DNA of 64,000 bases, taken from the NCBI GenBank assembly GCA_018435605.1, contig JAHDNF010000011.1, forward strand, positions 124,001 through 188,000, in the 5' to 3' direction. The position numbers and the translations under genes are program-made. The stretch comes from a bacterium. Lineage in GTDB: Bacteria; Auribacterota; Auribacteria; Auribacterales; Auribacteraceae. Shown here piece after piece: positions 8,320 to 18,126 of this stretch. The first letter of the stretch is position 1; every line of letters begins with the position of its first letter. The notes under the pieces are model-generated. The model was not told the origin of the DNA. It saw nothing but the letters and a program-made list of their open reading frames with translations, and did not search any database.

Positions 8320-9489
8320 CTACAACAATTTCTCTATCCGGCTGACTGCTTCCTTCAAGCGTTCTTCAGGAACCGTCAACGCCGCGCGGATGTATCCTTC
8401 GCCGTTGACGCCGAATCCTGTGCCGGGAGTCATGACTATATCAGCCTGTTCAAGCAGTTTCTTAGCAAACTGCGCAGATGTATACGGTTTCGGAACCTTT
8501 ATCCAAATATAGAATGTAGCCTTGGGCATTTCAAATTCCAGCCCGATTTTGCGCAACCCCTGAGCGAATACATCGCGCCGCCGCTCGAATACCTTATAAA
8601 TATTTCCTGCAACTCCCAGCGCCTTGGTGAGGGCTACTATGCCCGCTTCCTGTATAGCCTGAAACGCTCCTGAATCGATATTCGACTTGATCTTTGCCAA
8701 TCCCGATATAACTTCAGGGTTGCCTACAGCAAACCCCAGCCGCCATCCGGTCATACAAAATGTTTTAGACAACGAATGAAACTCCACGCCCACAGCGCCT
8801 GCGCCCGGCGTTTCAAGGAAACTCGGCGCACGGTAGGAATCGAAAGCTACCTCCGAATACGCGGCGTCATGGCACACTATTATTTCGTTTTTAACGGCAA
8901 AATCGACAACTTCCCGAAAAAAATCAGCCGTAGCCACAGCGGATGTCGGGTTGTTCGGATAATTTATGAACATCAGTTTAGCTTTTTTCGCCACATCCGC
9001 AGGTATGGCGGACAGGTCGGGCATAAACCCGTTTTCTTCACGCAGAGGCATCAGGTGAATGACACCGCCGCAAAACAGCGTACTCGACTTGTATACCGGA
9101 TACCCCGGATCGGGCACCAACACCACGTCGCCCGGGTTAACAAACGCCAGCGGTATGTTCGCTATACCTTCTTTTGACCCTATTAGCGCGCACACCTGTT
9201 TAGCCGGATCAATATCTATGCCGAAACGGTTTTTACACCACGTGGCCGCGGTTTCGCGAAACGACATCATTCCTTGCGTAGACGGATAACGGTGATGCGC
9301 AGGATTTTCAACCGCGCGTTTCATCGCCTCGACTATGACTGCCGGCGTGGGTATGTCAGGGTCGCCGATACCTATATCGATTATATCTTTGCCTTGCTTA
9401 AGAGCCTCGTTTTTCAGCCGGTCTATTTCGACAAACAGATACGGCGGTAATTTTTCTATACGCTGAGCGTAACTGCCGGTAAATCCCAT
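8320..9489 (-). CDS. dapL: LL-diaminopimelate aminotransferase
   Basis: DapL converts tetrahydrodipicolinate to LL-diaminopimelate in one PLP-dependent step, bypassing the succinylase route (DapD/C/E). The 389-aa fold-type I aminotransferase has DIGIGDPDIPTP, NYPNNPTSA, and the PLP lysine in SLSKTFCMTGWRLG near residue 242. Identification as DapL rather than a generic aminotransferase rests on the N-terminal pattern and on the context: it follows dapB and sits with dapA, dapF and lysA, with no dapD or dapE in the run. DapL is known from chlamydiae, plants and several uncultured phyla. Confidence 0.9.
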   Translation of the reverse strand: MGFTGSYAQRIEKLPPYLFVEIDRLKNEALKQGKDIIDIGIGDPDIPTPAVIVEAMKRAVENPAHHRYPSTQGMMSFRETAATWCKNRFGIDIDPAKQVCALIGSKEGIANIPLAFVNPGDVVLVPDPGYPVYKSSTLFCGGVIHLMPLREENGFMPDLSAIPADVAKKAKLMFINYPNNPTSAVATADFFREVVDFAVKNEIIVCHDAAYSEVAFDSYRAPSFLETPGAGAVGVEFHSLSKTFCMTGWRLGFAVGNPEVISGLAKIKSNIDSGAFQAIQEAGIVALTKALGVAGNIYKVFERRRDVFAQGLRKIGLEFEMPKATFYIWIKVPKPYTSAQFAKKLLEQADIVMTPGTGFGVNGEGYIRAALTVPEERLKEAVSRIEKLL

Positions 9490-9520
9490 TTAAAATCTCC
9501 TTGAAAACTGTTCTTTAATT

Positions 9521-10327
9521 CTATCGTAATCCGAGTACATCCTGCATATCGTACCTGCCGGATTTTTTGTCCGCTATAAACCGCGCCGCCTTAAGAGCGC
9601 CCAAAGCAAACGTTTCGCGCGACTGCGCCTTGTGAGTCAATTCAATGCGTTCTCCCAGATTGGCAAATGTAACTGTATGATCGCCTACAACGTTACCCAT
9701 TCGGACTGTGTGAATCCCGATTTCTCCGGCTTTGCGTTCGCCGACCATACCTTTCCTGCCGTAATTGCCGTGGGTTTCCAACGATACCCCGCGCGCCTGC
9801 GCGATGATTTCCGCCAGCCTGCAAGCCGTACCGCTGGGAGCGTCTTTTTTGAACCGGTGATGAGCCTCTACAATCTCAACGTCGTAATCCTCGTCAAGCA
9901 TTTGCGCAATCATGCCCGCCAGTTTGAACAGCAGGTTCACTCCGACGCTCATATTGGGAGCATAAACCACAGGTACGGACTTCGCCGCCTCGTCAAGCAA
10001 TGCCACCTGACCGGCATTAAGCCCTGTAGTGCCTATCACAACAGCTACCCCAGCCTGAGCGCATTCCTGCGCGGTCTTTACCGATTGTTCGGACGCGGAA
10101 AAATCGATCACCACATCGCAATCAGGCAATACTGATTTTAGGGAATCGGTCAGGCGCACATCCGTATTCTTATATTCGCTGAACGACCCTATGGGCGATC
10201 CGAGAAGCGGGTTTCCCGGCACATCAACAGCCGCCCTGACTTCAAAATGTCCACGCTGAGCGTACGCCATAGCAAGAATCAGCCGTCCCATACGGCCTGC
10301 CGCTCCGCAAACTGCCAATCGTATCAT
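9521..10327 (-). CDS. dapB: 4-hydroxy-tetrahydrodipicolinate reductase
   Basis: DapB reduces the DapA product with NAD(P)H on the way to diaminopimelate and lysine. The 268-aa protein has the nucleotide fold VCGAAGRMGRLI at the start, GTTGL, YAPNMSVGVNLLF and the active-site EAHHRFKKDAPSGTA. It lies 74 bases after dapA with its own AGGAGG ribosome site; an AT-rich gap here might hide a weak internal promoter, but nothing convincing was seen. Confidence 0.95.
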   Translation of the reverse strand: MIRLAVCGAAGRMGRLILAMAYAQRGHFEVRAAVDVPGNPLLGSPIGSFSEYKNTDVRLTDSLKSVLPDCDVVIDFSASEQSVKTAQECAQAGVAVVIGTTGLNAGQVALLDEAAKSVPVVYAPNMSVGVNLLFKLAGMIAQMLDEDYDVEIVEAHHRFKKDAPSGTACRLAEIIAQARGVSLETHGNYGRKGMVGERKAGEIGIHTVRMGNVVGDHTVTFANLGERIELTHKAQSRETFALGALKAARFIADKKSGRYDMQDVLGLR

Positions 10328-10401
10328 AATTCCTCCTAAAATATTAGCTACTATAAAATATTAATATAACTTAAATTCAAATGAAAACCGCTGTTAAAGT
10401 A

Positions 10402-11295
10402 TTACTTAGCAACGCATTCCAACTTTGAAGCCAATTCCTCGTAGCCTGCCAGTATCTTTAACAAGGTATTTTTGTTAGCTTCGCCGATGGCTGTCAGCGG
10501 CAGGCGTATCTCCGGTTCGATCATGTGCATAGCGGCCATAGCGGCTTTAACCGGTATGGGGTTGGTCTCAACGAACATGACCTTGAATATGGGGTACAGC
10601 TCGTAATGTATCTTTCGAGACATATTGTAATCGCCCGCGAGCGCAGTGGCTACCAGTTTCGCCATCCGCCCGGGCAATATGTTTGCCGCTACGGATATAA
10701 CCCCGCGCGCTCCTATTGAGATCATAGGCAATGTGAGCGAATCGTCGCCGGACAACACAGTCAAATTGGTCTTGGCTAATATCTGTGACACCTGATCCAA
10801 AGAACCGCTTGCCTCTTTGACCGCAACGATATTTTTAAATTTTCCCAACCGCTCCAAGGTTTCAGGCGCGATGTTTACGCCTGTGCGTCCCGGCACATTG
10901 TAGACAACTATAGGAATATCCACTTGTTCTGCGACGGTTTTAAAATGCTGATACAACCCTTCCTGAGTCGGTTTGTTGTAGTAAGGGGTGATTATCAGCG
11001 CGCCGTTGGCGCCCACCTGCTTGGCGTGTTTAGTCAGCATGATAGTTTCGCTTGTGCTGTTAGAACCGGTTCCGGCTATAACCGGCACACGTCCTTTAAC
11101 CTGATCGATAACGATATCGACGACCCTGTTGTGCTCCTCGTACGACAATGTCGGCGATTCGCCGGTCGTTCCACATGGAACAATTCCGGAAGTTCCGTGT
11201 TCGATATGGAAATCGACCAGCTTGCGTAATGCGGGTTCGTCGATTTCATTATTTTTAAATGGCGTGGTAATTGCAACAAATGAGCCCTGAAACAT
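10402..11295 (-). CDS. dapA: 4-hydroxy-tetrahydrodipicolinate synthase
   Basis: DapA condenses pyruvate with aspartate semialdehyde, the branch point to lysine and peptidoglycan. The 297-aa TIM-barrel protein shows PCGTTGESPTLS, the tyrosine motif VYNVPGRTG and the Schiff-base lysine in AVKEASGSLDQV. It sits 16 bases after dapF. Feedback inhibition by lysine cannot be judged from the sequence alone. Confidence 0.96.
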   Translation of the reverse strand: MFQGSFVAITTPFKNNEIDEPALRKLVDFHIEHGTSGIVPCGTTGESPTLSYEEHNRVVDIVIDQVKGRVPVIAGTGSNSTSETIMLTKHAKQVGANGALIITPYYNKPTQEGLYQHFKTVAEQVDIPIVVYNVPGRTGVNIAPETLERLGKFKNIVAVKEASGSLDQVSQILAKTNLTVLSGDDSLTLPMISIGARGVISVAANILPGRMAKLVATALAGDYNMSRKIHYELYPIFKVMFVETNPIPVKAAMAAMHMIEPEIRLPLTAIGEANKNTLLKILAGYEELASKLECVAK

Positions 11296-11311
11296 TGAAA
11301 AACTCCTTTTC

Positions 11312-12133
11312 TTATTGTGCTATGTGTCCGTGAAACACCGTTTGCGCCGGTCCGGTCATAAATACATCGCCCGTGTCTGTCCACTCGATGAACAAATCTC
11401 CTCCGGGAAGGGTAACCGTTACGGCGCGCCCAGATCGGTTATGTAAACAAGCCGCTACCGCCGCCGCGCACGCGCCGGTACCGCAAGCGAGGGTTATCCC
11501 TGAACCGCGTTCCCATACCCGAACATTCAGGTGAGATGTGTTCAGGACGCGAACGAACTCCACGTTGGTTCGTTTCGGAAACATTTCGCAATGCTCAATG
11601 AGCGGCCCTGTTGTCGTTATGGAACAATTATCGAGATCGTCGACAAACAAAATACAGTGGGGGTTGCCCATGGATACCGCTGTTACGGAATAAGTTGTGC
11701 CGCCCACGGTAAGCGGAGCGTCCAGAACCTTGTCCCCGTCGAAACGAGCCGGTATGTCGGCTGGAGCAAGACGGGGTTTGCCCATGTTTACCCGAATCTG
11801 ACCGTTTGAAATCTCCGGATATATTATTCCTGCAAGGGTTTCTATGGCTAACTTTTTCTTTTTGCTCAACCCTTTGTCAGCTATATATTTCGCTATACAG
11901 CGTATGCCGTTGCCGCACATTTCAACCTCACTGCCGTCGGCGTTGAATATTCGCATTTTGAAATCCGCAATGTCAGACGGATCCAAAAGCAAAAGCTGGT
12001 CTGCGCCTATACCGAACCGCCTGTCGCAGTAGGTTGAGCTGAACAGCTTCTCGTCGCCGATACGGTTGCGCGCCGTATCTATGACGATAAAATCGTTGCC
12101 AAGCCCGTGCATTTTCGTAAATTCCAGTGTCAC
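11312..12133 (-). CDS. dapF: Diaminopimelate epimerase
   Basis: DapF converts LL- to meso-diaminopimelate without a cofactor, using two cysteines. Both are present: one in MCGNGIRC and one in GSGITLACGTGACA. At 273 aa it has the usual length. It overlaps the stop of lysA by four bases, so the two are coupled. It is needed here because DapL delivers the LL isomer. Confidence 0.96.
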   Translation of the reverse strand: MTLEFTKMHGLGNDFIVIDTARNRIGDEKLFSSTYCDRRFGIGADQLLLLDPSDIADFKMRIFNADGSEVEMCGNGIRCIAKYIADKGLSKKKKLAIETLAGIIYPEISNGQIRVNMGKPRLAPADIPARFDGDKVLDAPLTVGGTTYSVTAVSMGNPHCILFVDDLDNCSITTTGPLIEHCEMFPKRTNVEFVRVLNTSHLNVRVWERGSGITLACGTGACAAAVAACLHNRSGRAVTVTLPGGDLFIEWTDTGDVFMTGPAQTVFHGHIAQ

Positions 12134-13386
12134 GACATGCTCTCCTTTAACGATACTTCCTGCCTAACCAGATCTTCCCACGTTTCGCGCCGGCGTATCT
12201 GACTGTACGACGTGCCGTTAACCAGAATCTCAGGCGGACGAACCCTGCAATTATAGTTGGACGTCATCGTAAACCCGTATGCTCCGGCGCTCATTACAGC
12301 CAGAAGGTCGTCTTGCGCAGGTAGCGCAATTACACGGTCCTGCGCGAAGAAATCGCCCGATTCGCATACCGGCCCGACTATATCCACAGGTTTCGTCGGA
12401 CGATCGTTTTGACGTTTCACAGGCAAAATATTGTGATACGCGCTGTACAATGCCGGACGCATCAGGTCGTTCATTGCGGCGTCTACTATCACAAATGTTT
12501 TTTCACCGCTTTTTTTAATATACTCAACCTTTGTTACAAGAATACCCGCGTTGCCGGCTATAAATCGTCCCGGCTCTATTATTAGTGTCAGGCCTAACGG
12601 TTTTACCATGGGCACAACAACGTCGGCGAATTCCTGAGCGGTCATAGGTTTTTCATCTTTATAAACGATACCGAGCCCGCCTCCGATATCCACGTATTCA
12701 AGTTCGATTCCGTCGGAGCGCAGTTGGCCGATAAGGGGTATCAGTTTATCCAGCGCGTTTTTAAACGGTTGCGTCTGGGTGATTTGCGACCCGATATGCA
12801 TCTGAATGCCCACCGGTTTAACCGACGGCAGGCCGCTTGCGTGTTTATATATCTCGCGGGCTGTTTCTATATCCAGCCCGAACTTGTTTTCCTTTTTTCC
12901 GGTAGATATATACGTATGGGTTTTCGGGTCTACGTCAGGGTTGACCCTGATGGCTATTCGAGCCTTTTTGCCCATACGGTTTGCCAGATCGTTGATTCGG
13001 TCAAGTTCGCCTACCGACTCGACTGTAAATAGATGTATATCGCTCTTGAGCGCGTAAACGATCTCGTCCTGCGTTTTGCCCACACCGGCGTAAACCACCT
13101 TACCCGGGTCGCCTCCAGCTTGTATAACCCGAAAAAGTTCTCCGCCGGAAACAATATCGAATCCGGCTCCGGCACGGGCTAGCAGTTTGAGTATGCTGAT
13201 ATTCGAGTTGCATTTTACCGAATAGCATATCACGTGCGGCACGTCCGCGAAAGCGTTGTCAAGGGAGTTGAAATTTTCTATCAATGCTTTTTCGCTGTAA
13301 ATATACAGCGGCGTTTTTTCTTTTTCCGCAATTTTGTCTATAGCGACGCCTTCACAGAAAAGCGTGTTGTTTTCATATATAAACAT
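12130..13386 (-). CDS. lysA: Diaminopimelate decarboxylase
   Basis: LysA removes CO2 from meso-diaminopimelate to give lysine. The 418-aa PLP barrel protein has the cofactor lysine in YSVKCNSN, the GGGLG phosphate loop, EPGRFIAG and the catalytic CESGDFF. It starts at the last base of the argH stop region, so lysine genes follow the arginine genes without a gap. The cysteine after the PLP lysine (KCN rather than KAN) is a variation also seen in other family members. Confidence 0.95.
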   Translation of the reverse strand: MFIYENNTLFCEGVAIDKIAEKEKTPLYIYSEKALIENFNSLDNAFADVPHVICYSVKCNSNISILKLLARAGAGFDIVSGGELFRVIQAGGDPGKVVYAGVGKTQDEIVYALKSDIHLFTVESVGELDRINDLANRMGKKARIAIRVNPDVDPKTHTYISTGKKENKFGLDIETAREIYKHASGLPSVKPVGIQMHIGSQITQTQPFKNALDKLIPLIGQLRSDGIELEYVDIGGGLGIVYKDEKPMTAQEFADVVVPMVKPLGLTLIIEPGRFIAGNAGILVTKVEYIKKSGEKTFVIVDAAMNDLMRPALYSAYHNILPVKRQNDRPTKPVDIVGPVCESGDFFAQDRVIALPAQDDLLAVMSAGAYGFTMTSNYNCRVRPPEILVNGTSYSQIRRRETWEDLVRQEVSLKESMS

Positions 13387-14780
13387 TACAAAACTCCAAG
13401 TATAGTTTCCCAGTGGTTGATTTGCCGTTCTACTTCAGCCGGAGACGTGCTTCCTTCTGATTTTTTAGCCGCTACCGAACGGTCTATGCCGTCCGCCCCG
13501 ACCATATCCTTGATATCCGAACCGAAAACGTCGGAAAACGATTTCCATTCGTTCATGTCAAGAGCGGCGAAATCCTTGTTTTTCTCAATACAGTACGCAA
13601 CAACCGCCCCGACGATCTCGTGGGCTTTGCGAAAGGGTATATGTTTGCCAACGAGGTAATCGGCGATATCCGTGGCAAGGCTGAACCCCGAATCCGCGCA
13701 AGCGCGCATGCGTTCTTTGTTCAGGTGCATGGTGCGTATCATCCCTTGCGCCACGGTCAGCATGGCTGTTACGGTATCTATGGAGTCGAACAAAGGTTCC
13801 TTGTCTTCCTGCAAATCGCGGTTGTAGCTAAGCGGCAGGCCTTTGACCGTGGTCAGTAACGCTATTAGGTTGCCGTTGAGCCTGCCGGTTTTGCCCCGTA
13901 TAAGTTCCGCCATATCCGGATTCTTTTTCTGAGGCATAATGCTTGAACCGGTACAGTATGCGTCGGACAATGCGACGAACCGGAATTGGGGAGTCATCCA
14001 TATAACCAACTCCTCGGCTAACCTTGACAGGTGCGAACCGAGTATAGCGCAGTCTGACAACACCTCGATTATAAAATCACGGCTCGATACGGTGTCTATA
14101 CTGTTGCGCGATACCGCGTCGAATCCAAGCGCGTGGGCGGTCATCTGCCGGTCTATGGGTAGCGCCGTGCCTGCCATGGCGCACGCGCCCAGCGGAGAAA
14201 TATTTATTCTGGCGCGTGCTCCGGAAAACCGTTCTTTATCGCGCTCAAGCATGGAAATATACGCCATCAGATGATGAGCGACAATCACAGGTTGCGCGTG
14301 TTGCATGTGAGTGAACCCGGGCATTATATCGTTTTTATACTGCACCGCTTTATGCAGAAAAGCCTGTTGCAGGGCGGTTATCTGACAGATAATATTGTCA
14401 ACCGCGTCAAGCAGGTACAGGCGCACGTCGGTGAGAACCTGATCGTTTCTGCTTCGGGCGGTATGCAGTTTTTCTCCGGCGTCGCCGGTCAATTCGATCA
14501 GCCGCGCCTCGATATTCATGTGTATATCCTCGCGGTCGACCCTGAATTCGAACGTGCCGGACTCGATTTCGTTTTTAATCTGCTCAAGCCCGTTTATAAT
14601 ACGTTCTTTTTCGGAATCGGATATAATACCCGCGGACGCGAGCATTACAGCATGCGCCATACTTCCTTCTATATCATACAGGTAAAGGCGTTTATCGTAC
14701 TGGATAGACGAGGAAAAGCGTTCCGCCGCCTCGTCGGTCTGCTGTGTAAACCTGCCCGCCCATAATTTTTTTTGTCCCAT
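13386..14780 (-). CDS. argH: Argininosuccinate lyase
   Basis: ArgH cleaves argininosuccinate to arginine and fumarate, the last step of arginine synthesis. The 464-aa protein carries the fumarase/aspartase-family signature GSSIMPQKKNPDMAE near residue 275 and the N-terminal LWAGRF. ATG at 14780 was chosen because TTGGAG precedes it by nine bases; the longer frame opens at a TTG inside argG. The end touches lysA by a single base. Confidence 0.96.
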   Translation of the reverse strand: MGQKKLWAGRFTQQTDEAAERFSSSIQYDKRLYLYDIEGSMAHAVMLASAGIISDSEKERIINGLEQIKNEIESGTFEFRVDREDIHMNIEARLIELTGDAGEKLHTARSRNDQVLTDVRLYLLDAVDNIICQITALQQAFLHKAVQYKNDIMPGFTHMQHAQPVIVAHHLMAYISMLERDKERFSGARARINISPLGACAMAGTALPIDRQMTAHALGFDAVSRNSIDTVSSRDFIIEVLSDCAILGSHLSRLAEELVIWMTPQFRFVALSDAYCTGSSIMPQKKNPDMAELIRGKTGRLNGNLIALLTTVKGLPLSYNRDLQEDKEPLFDSIDTVTAMLTVAQGMIRTMHLNKERMRACADSGFSLATDIADYLVGKHIPFRKAHEIVGAVVAYCIEKNKDFAALDMNEWKSFSDVFGSDIKDMVGADGIDRSVAAKKSEGSTSPAEVERQINHWETILGVL

Positions 14781-14784
14781 AACA

Positions 14785-15978
14785 TTATACTCCAAGCAGT
14801 TTGCGAAGCCGCAGGCGTAACGCCTGTAACTTGATGAACCCTTCGGCGTCTTTCTGATTGTACACCGTATCTTTTTCGAAAGTAGCGAATTTCTCGCTGT
14901 AAAGACTGTTGGGCGATTTTCGTCCCAACACTGTGACGGTTCCCTTATACAGCTTGACTCGCACCGTGCCGTTTACCGGTTTTTGCGACGCCTTGACCAG
15001 TTCCATTACAGCTTCCATTTCCGGAGAATACCAGAACCCGTTGTACATAAGACGCGCGATGTACGGTATCTGCGAATCTCGTAGAGCCATGACTTCCCTG
15101 TCCATGGTGATGGATTCCATAGCCCTGTGCGCCGTATGCAAAATAGTTCCGCCCGGCGTTTCGTATACACCTCTTGATTTCATGCCCACAAATCGGTTTT
15201 CAACAACGTCGACCCTGCCCACACCGTGTATGCCTGCCAGCTTGTTGAGTTCCGCAAGCAGTGTGGCCGGAGACAGCACCTTGCCGTTGACCGATACCGG
15301 CACGCCGTGCTCAAAACCGATATCAACCGTTTCCGGTTTATCCGGAGCTTTTTCCGGCGAATTGGTCAGCAGGAACATATCTTCCGGCGGCGCGTTCCAC
15401 GGGTCTTCGAGGATACCTCCTTCAAAACTGATATGAAACAGGTTGCGGTCTGAGCTGTACGGTTTGTCTACAGTTACCGGAACAGGGATATGGTGTTTTT
15501 TCGCGTACTCGATCAGCTCGGTTCGCGATTTAAAACTCCAGTCTCTCCAAGGGGCTATGACTTTTATGTTCGGCTCAAGGGCGTAGTAAGTCAATTCGAA
15601 GCGCACCTGATCGTTTCCTTTGCCGGTAGCTCCGTGAGATACTGCAACCGCGTTTTCCTTGCGCGCTATCTCAATCTGTTTCTTGGCTATCAACGGCCGG
15701 GCGATTGATGTTCCGAGCATATACGTACCTTCATAGATAGCGTTTGCCTGAATTGCAGGAAACACGAAATCGCGCACGAACTCTTCGCGAAGGTCTTCGA
15801 TATACACCTTCTGCGCCCCTGTTTTTATCGCTTTTTCGTAGACCGGTTCAAGCTCTTCGCCCTGTCCGAGGTCTGCGGCAAACGCCACTACGTCGTAACC
15901 CTGATCGAGTTGAAGCCATTTTAATATGATAGAGGTGTCGAGTCCTCCGGAATACGCCAGTACTACTTTGTCTGCCAT
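14785..15978 (-). CDS. argG: Argininosuccinate synthase
   Basis: ArgG couples citrulline and aspartate with ATP. The 397-aa protein starts with the PP-loop AYSGGLDTS, followed by [15 protein letters not shown] and the aspartate/citrulline-binding segments typical of the family. It follows argF by 21 bases with an AGGAGG site and is followed by argH at four bases. Confidence 0.97.
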   Translation of the reverse strand: MADKVVLAYSGGLDTSIILKWLQLDQGYDVVAFAADLGQGEELEPVYEKAIKTGAQKVYIEDLREEFVRDFVFPAIQANAIYEGTYMLGTSIARPLIAKKQIEIARKENAVAVSHGATGKGNDQVRFELTYYALEPNIKVIAPWRDWSFKSRTELIEYAKKHHIPVPVTVDKPYSSDRNLFHISFEGGILEDPWNAPPEDMFLLTNSPEKAPDKPETVDIGFEHGVPVSVNGKVLSPATLLAELNKLAGIHGVGRVDVVENRFVGMKSRGVYETPGGTILHTAHRAMESITMDREVMALRDSQIPYIARLMYNGFWYSPEMEAVMELVKASQKPVNGTVRVKLYKGTVTVLGRKSPNSLYSEKFATFEKDTVYNQKDAEGFIKLQALRLRLRKLLGV

Positions 15979-15999
15979 CGAGGTAATCCCTCCTGTTTT

Positions 16000-16926
16000 C
16001 TAAACTGTTATTTCGTTGTCTTTATGTAGCAAATACAAAATTATAGCTTTTTGGACGTGCAAACGGTTTTCCGCCTGATCGAGCACAATGGAATGAGTCC
16101 CGTCGATGACCTCGTCGGTTATTTCCTCGCCGCGATGCGCGGGCAGGCAGTGCATTACCAGCATTTCGCCGGAGGCTTTTTTTAACAAATCAGCGTTAAG
16201 CTGATATGATTTGAATTTTTCCCTGCGTATCTTAGTTTCTTCTTCCTGACCCATGCTGACCCACACATCGGTGTACAGCGCGTCCGCGCAGACAGCCGCT
16301 TCGTTCACGTCATGAACTATACGAAACGAACCGCCGTTTTGCGCCATGAGCGATTTTGTCTGAGCGGTGACCGCAGTGTCCGCCTCGTAGCCTTTAGGGC
16401 ACGCCAGAATGAAATTGACGCCCAGCTTGCCGCTCAGCAACATAAGTGAATGGCACACATTGTTGCCGTCGCCGACAAACGCCATCGTAAACCCTGAAAA
16501 ATTTTTGCGGTGTTCGAGCACGGTGAAGAAATCCGCCATTGCCTGACAGGGATGTTCTATATCGGACAAAGCGTTTATTACCGGAATGGAACAATTCTCG
16601 GCCAGTTTTGTGATAGTTTCGTGCTTGAACGTGCGCGCCATGATTATATCGACCCATCGTTCAAGGTTTCTGGCCGCGTCGGCAACGGTTTCCCGTTCGC
16701 CGAGTTTTATATCCGACGGTTGCAAGTACACCGCATGGCCGCCGAGCTGGTGCATGCCTACCTCAAAGGTAACTCGTGTCCTTAGTGAAGGTTTTTCGAA
16801 AATCATGGCCATTGAACGCCGGTTGAGAACCGACTGATACGGATTCTTTTTGAGCGTTTCAGCCAATTTGAAAATATAGTTTATTTGATCAACGGACAGA
16901 TCGTTGATGGAAATTAAATCTTTCAT
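16000..16926 (-). CDS. argF: Ornithine carbamoyltransferase
   Basis: ArgF makes citrulline from ornithine and carbamoyl phosphate. The 308-aa protein has the carbamoyl-phosphate loop in a slightly divergent form, KPSLRTRVTFE (usual STRTR), then HPCQAMADF and the ornithine loop MHCLPAHRGEEI. It lies four bases after argD. No carbamoyl-phosphate synthase gene is nearby. Confidence 0.96.
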   Translation of the reverse strand: MKDLISINDLSVDQINYIFKLAETLKKNPYQSVLNRRSMAMIFEKPSLRTRVTFEVGMHQLGGHAVYLQPSDIKLGERETVADAARNLERWVDIIMARTFKHETITKLAENCSIPVINALSDIEHPCQAMADFFTVLEHRKNFSGFTMAFVGDGNNVCHSLMLLSGKLGVNFILACPKGYEADTAVTAQTKSLMAQNGGSFRIVHDVNEAAVCADALYTDVWVSMGQEEETKIRREKFKSYQLNADLLKKASGEMLVMHCLPAHRGEEITDEVIDGTHSIVLDQAENRLHVQKAIILYLLHKDNEITV

Positions 16927-16930
16927 GATA

Positions 16931-18118
16931 TTATCCTTCCGTTAACACCTGCTCGAATACGTCTAATCCGTAAGCCAGCTCTTGGCGGGTTATGTTAAGC
17001 GCCGGCAAAAACCTTATTGTGTGCTCGCCGATAGCATTGATAAGCACCCCTTTTTCGCGGCATGCCAGTTTCAAAGCTCCGGCGTCCGGCGCAACGTCGA
17101 CTCCGGCCATCAATCCGATTCCGCGAATATCGGTTATCTTGCCGGTAGATTTTTGCATAGCGGTTATACGTTCTCTCAGGTATGCCCCTTGAGTCTTCAC
17201 GTTTTCAAGTATGCTTTCTTTTTCCATGACGTCCAAAACCGCAAGAGACGCTCTGCACGCAAGAGGGTTGCCGCCGTACGTGGAAGCATGGGTTCCTGCG
17301 GGTAAAAGGTGGCTGTATTCCGGTTTGACCATCATGGCGCCTATGGGAAACCCGCCTCCGAGCGATTTGGCAAGGGTAACGACATGGGGATCTACGGAAA
17401 AAGTCTGGTAACCGAAATAGTCGCCTGTCCTGCCCATGCCGGTTTGAACCTCGTCGAGAATAAGGAGCAGATTTTTATCAGTGCACAGTTGCTGTACCTG
17501 CGAGTAGAAAGTTTTATCAGCCATATTCACGCCGCCTTCGCCCTGAATGAGTTCCATCATTATCGCGCAGGTTTTTCCGGTAACGGCGTTTTTCAATGAC
17601 TCGAAGTCGCCGAAGGTAGCGTAGACAAACCCTGCGGGCAGAGGCTCGAATCCTTTCTGGTATTTGGGCTGGCCGGTGGCTGTTATCGTAGCAAGCGTCC
17701 TGCCGTGAAACGATTTCAAAAATGTAATTATCTCGTAACGCCCGCCTGTTTCATTGCCGAACCGGCGCGCCAGTTTGATCGCTCCTTCGTTCGCCTCGGC
17801 GCCGCTGTTGGCAAAAAAGGTGAACCCGCCGAAACTCAGTTCGGCAAGCCGTTTCGCAAGCAGTCCCTGCCACGGATTGTAGTAGTTGTTGGGCACATGT
17901 ATCAACTGCTTGAGCTGATCGGCCAGTTGAGCGGCCATATACGGATGGCAATGCCCCAAACAGCCTGTTCCCCAGCCGGGATACAGATCGAGATATTTTT
18001 TATTTTCCGCGTCGAAAAGATACGATCCTTCGCCGCGCACCATAACTTGCCCTTCCCGTCCGTAAGTGGGCAGTACGTAATGTTTGTAATAATCAGTTAT
18101 TTGCTCTGTTGTAAACAT
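16931..18118 (-). CDS. argD: Acetylornithine aminotransferase
   Basis: ArgD is a PLP enzyme that transaminates N-acetylglutamate semialdehyde. The 395-aa class III aminotransferase shows FFANSGAEANEGAIKLAR, LDEVQTGMGRTG and the PLP lysine in TLAKSLGGGFPIGAM. In bacteria with the succinylase lysine route ArgD may double as DapC; here DapL makes that unnecessary. It lies between argB and argF with short gaps. Confidence 0.95.
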   Translation of the reverse strand: MFTTEQITDYYKHYVLPTYGREGQVMVRGEGSYLFDAENKKYLDLYPGWGTGCLGHCHPYMAAQLADQLKQLIHVPNNYYNPWQGLLAKRLAELSFGGFTFFANSGAEANEGAIKLARRFGNETGGRYEIITFLKSFHGRTLATITATGQPKYQKGFEPLPAGFVYATFGDFESLKNAVTGKTCAIMMELIQGEGGVNMADKTFYSQVQQLCTDKNLLLILDEVQTGMGRTGDYFGYQTFSVDPHVVTLAKSLGGGFPIGAMMVKPEYSHLLPAGTHASTYGGNPLACRASLAVLDVMEKESILENVKTQGAYLRERITAMQKSTGKITDIRGIGLMAGVDVAPDAGALKLACREKGVLINAIGEHTIRFLPALNITRQELAYGLDVFEQVLTEG

Positions 18119-18126
18119 ATATCTTC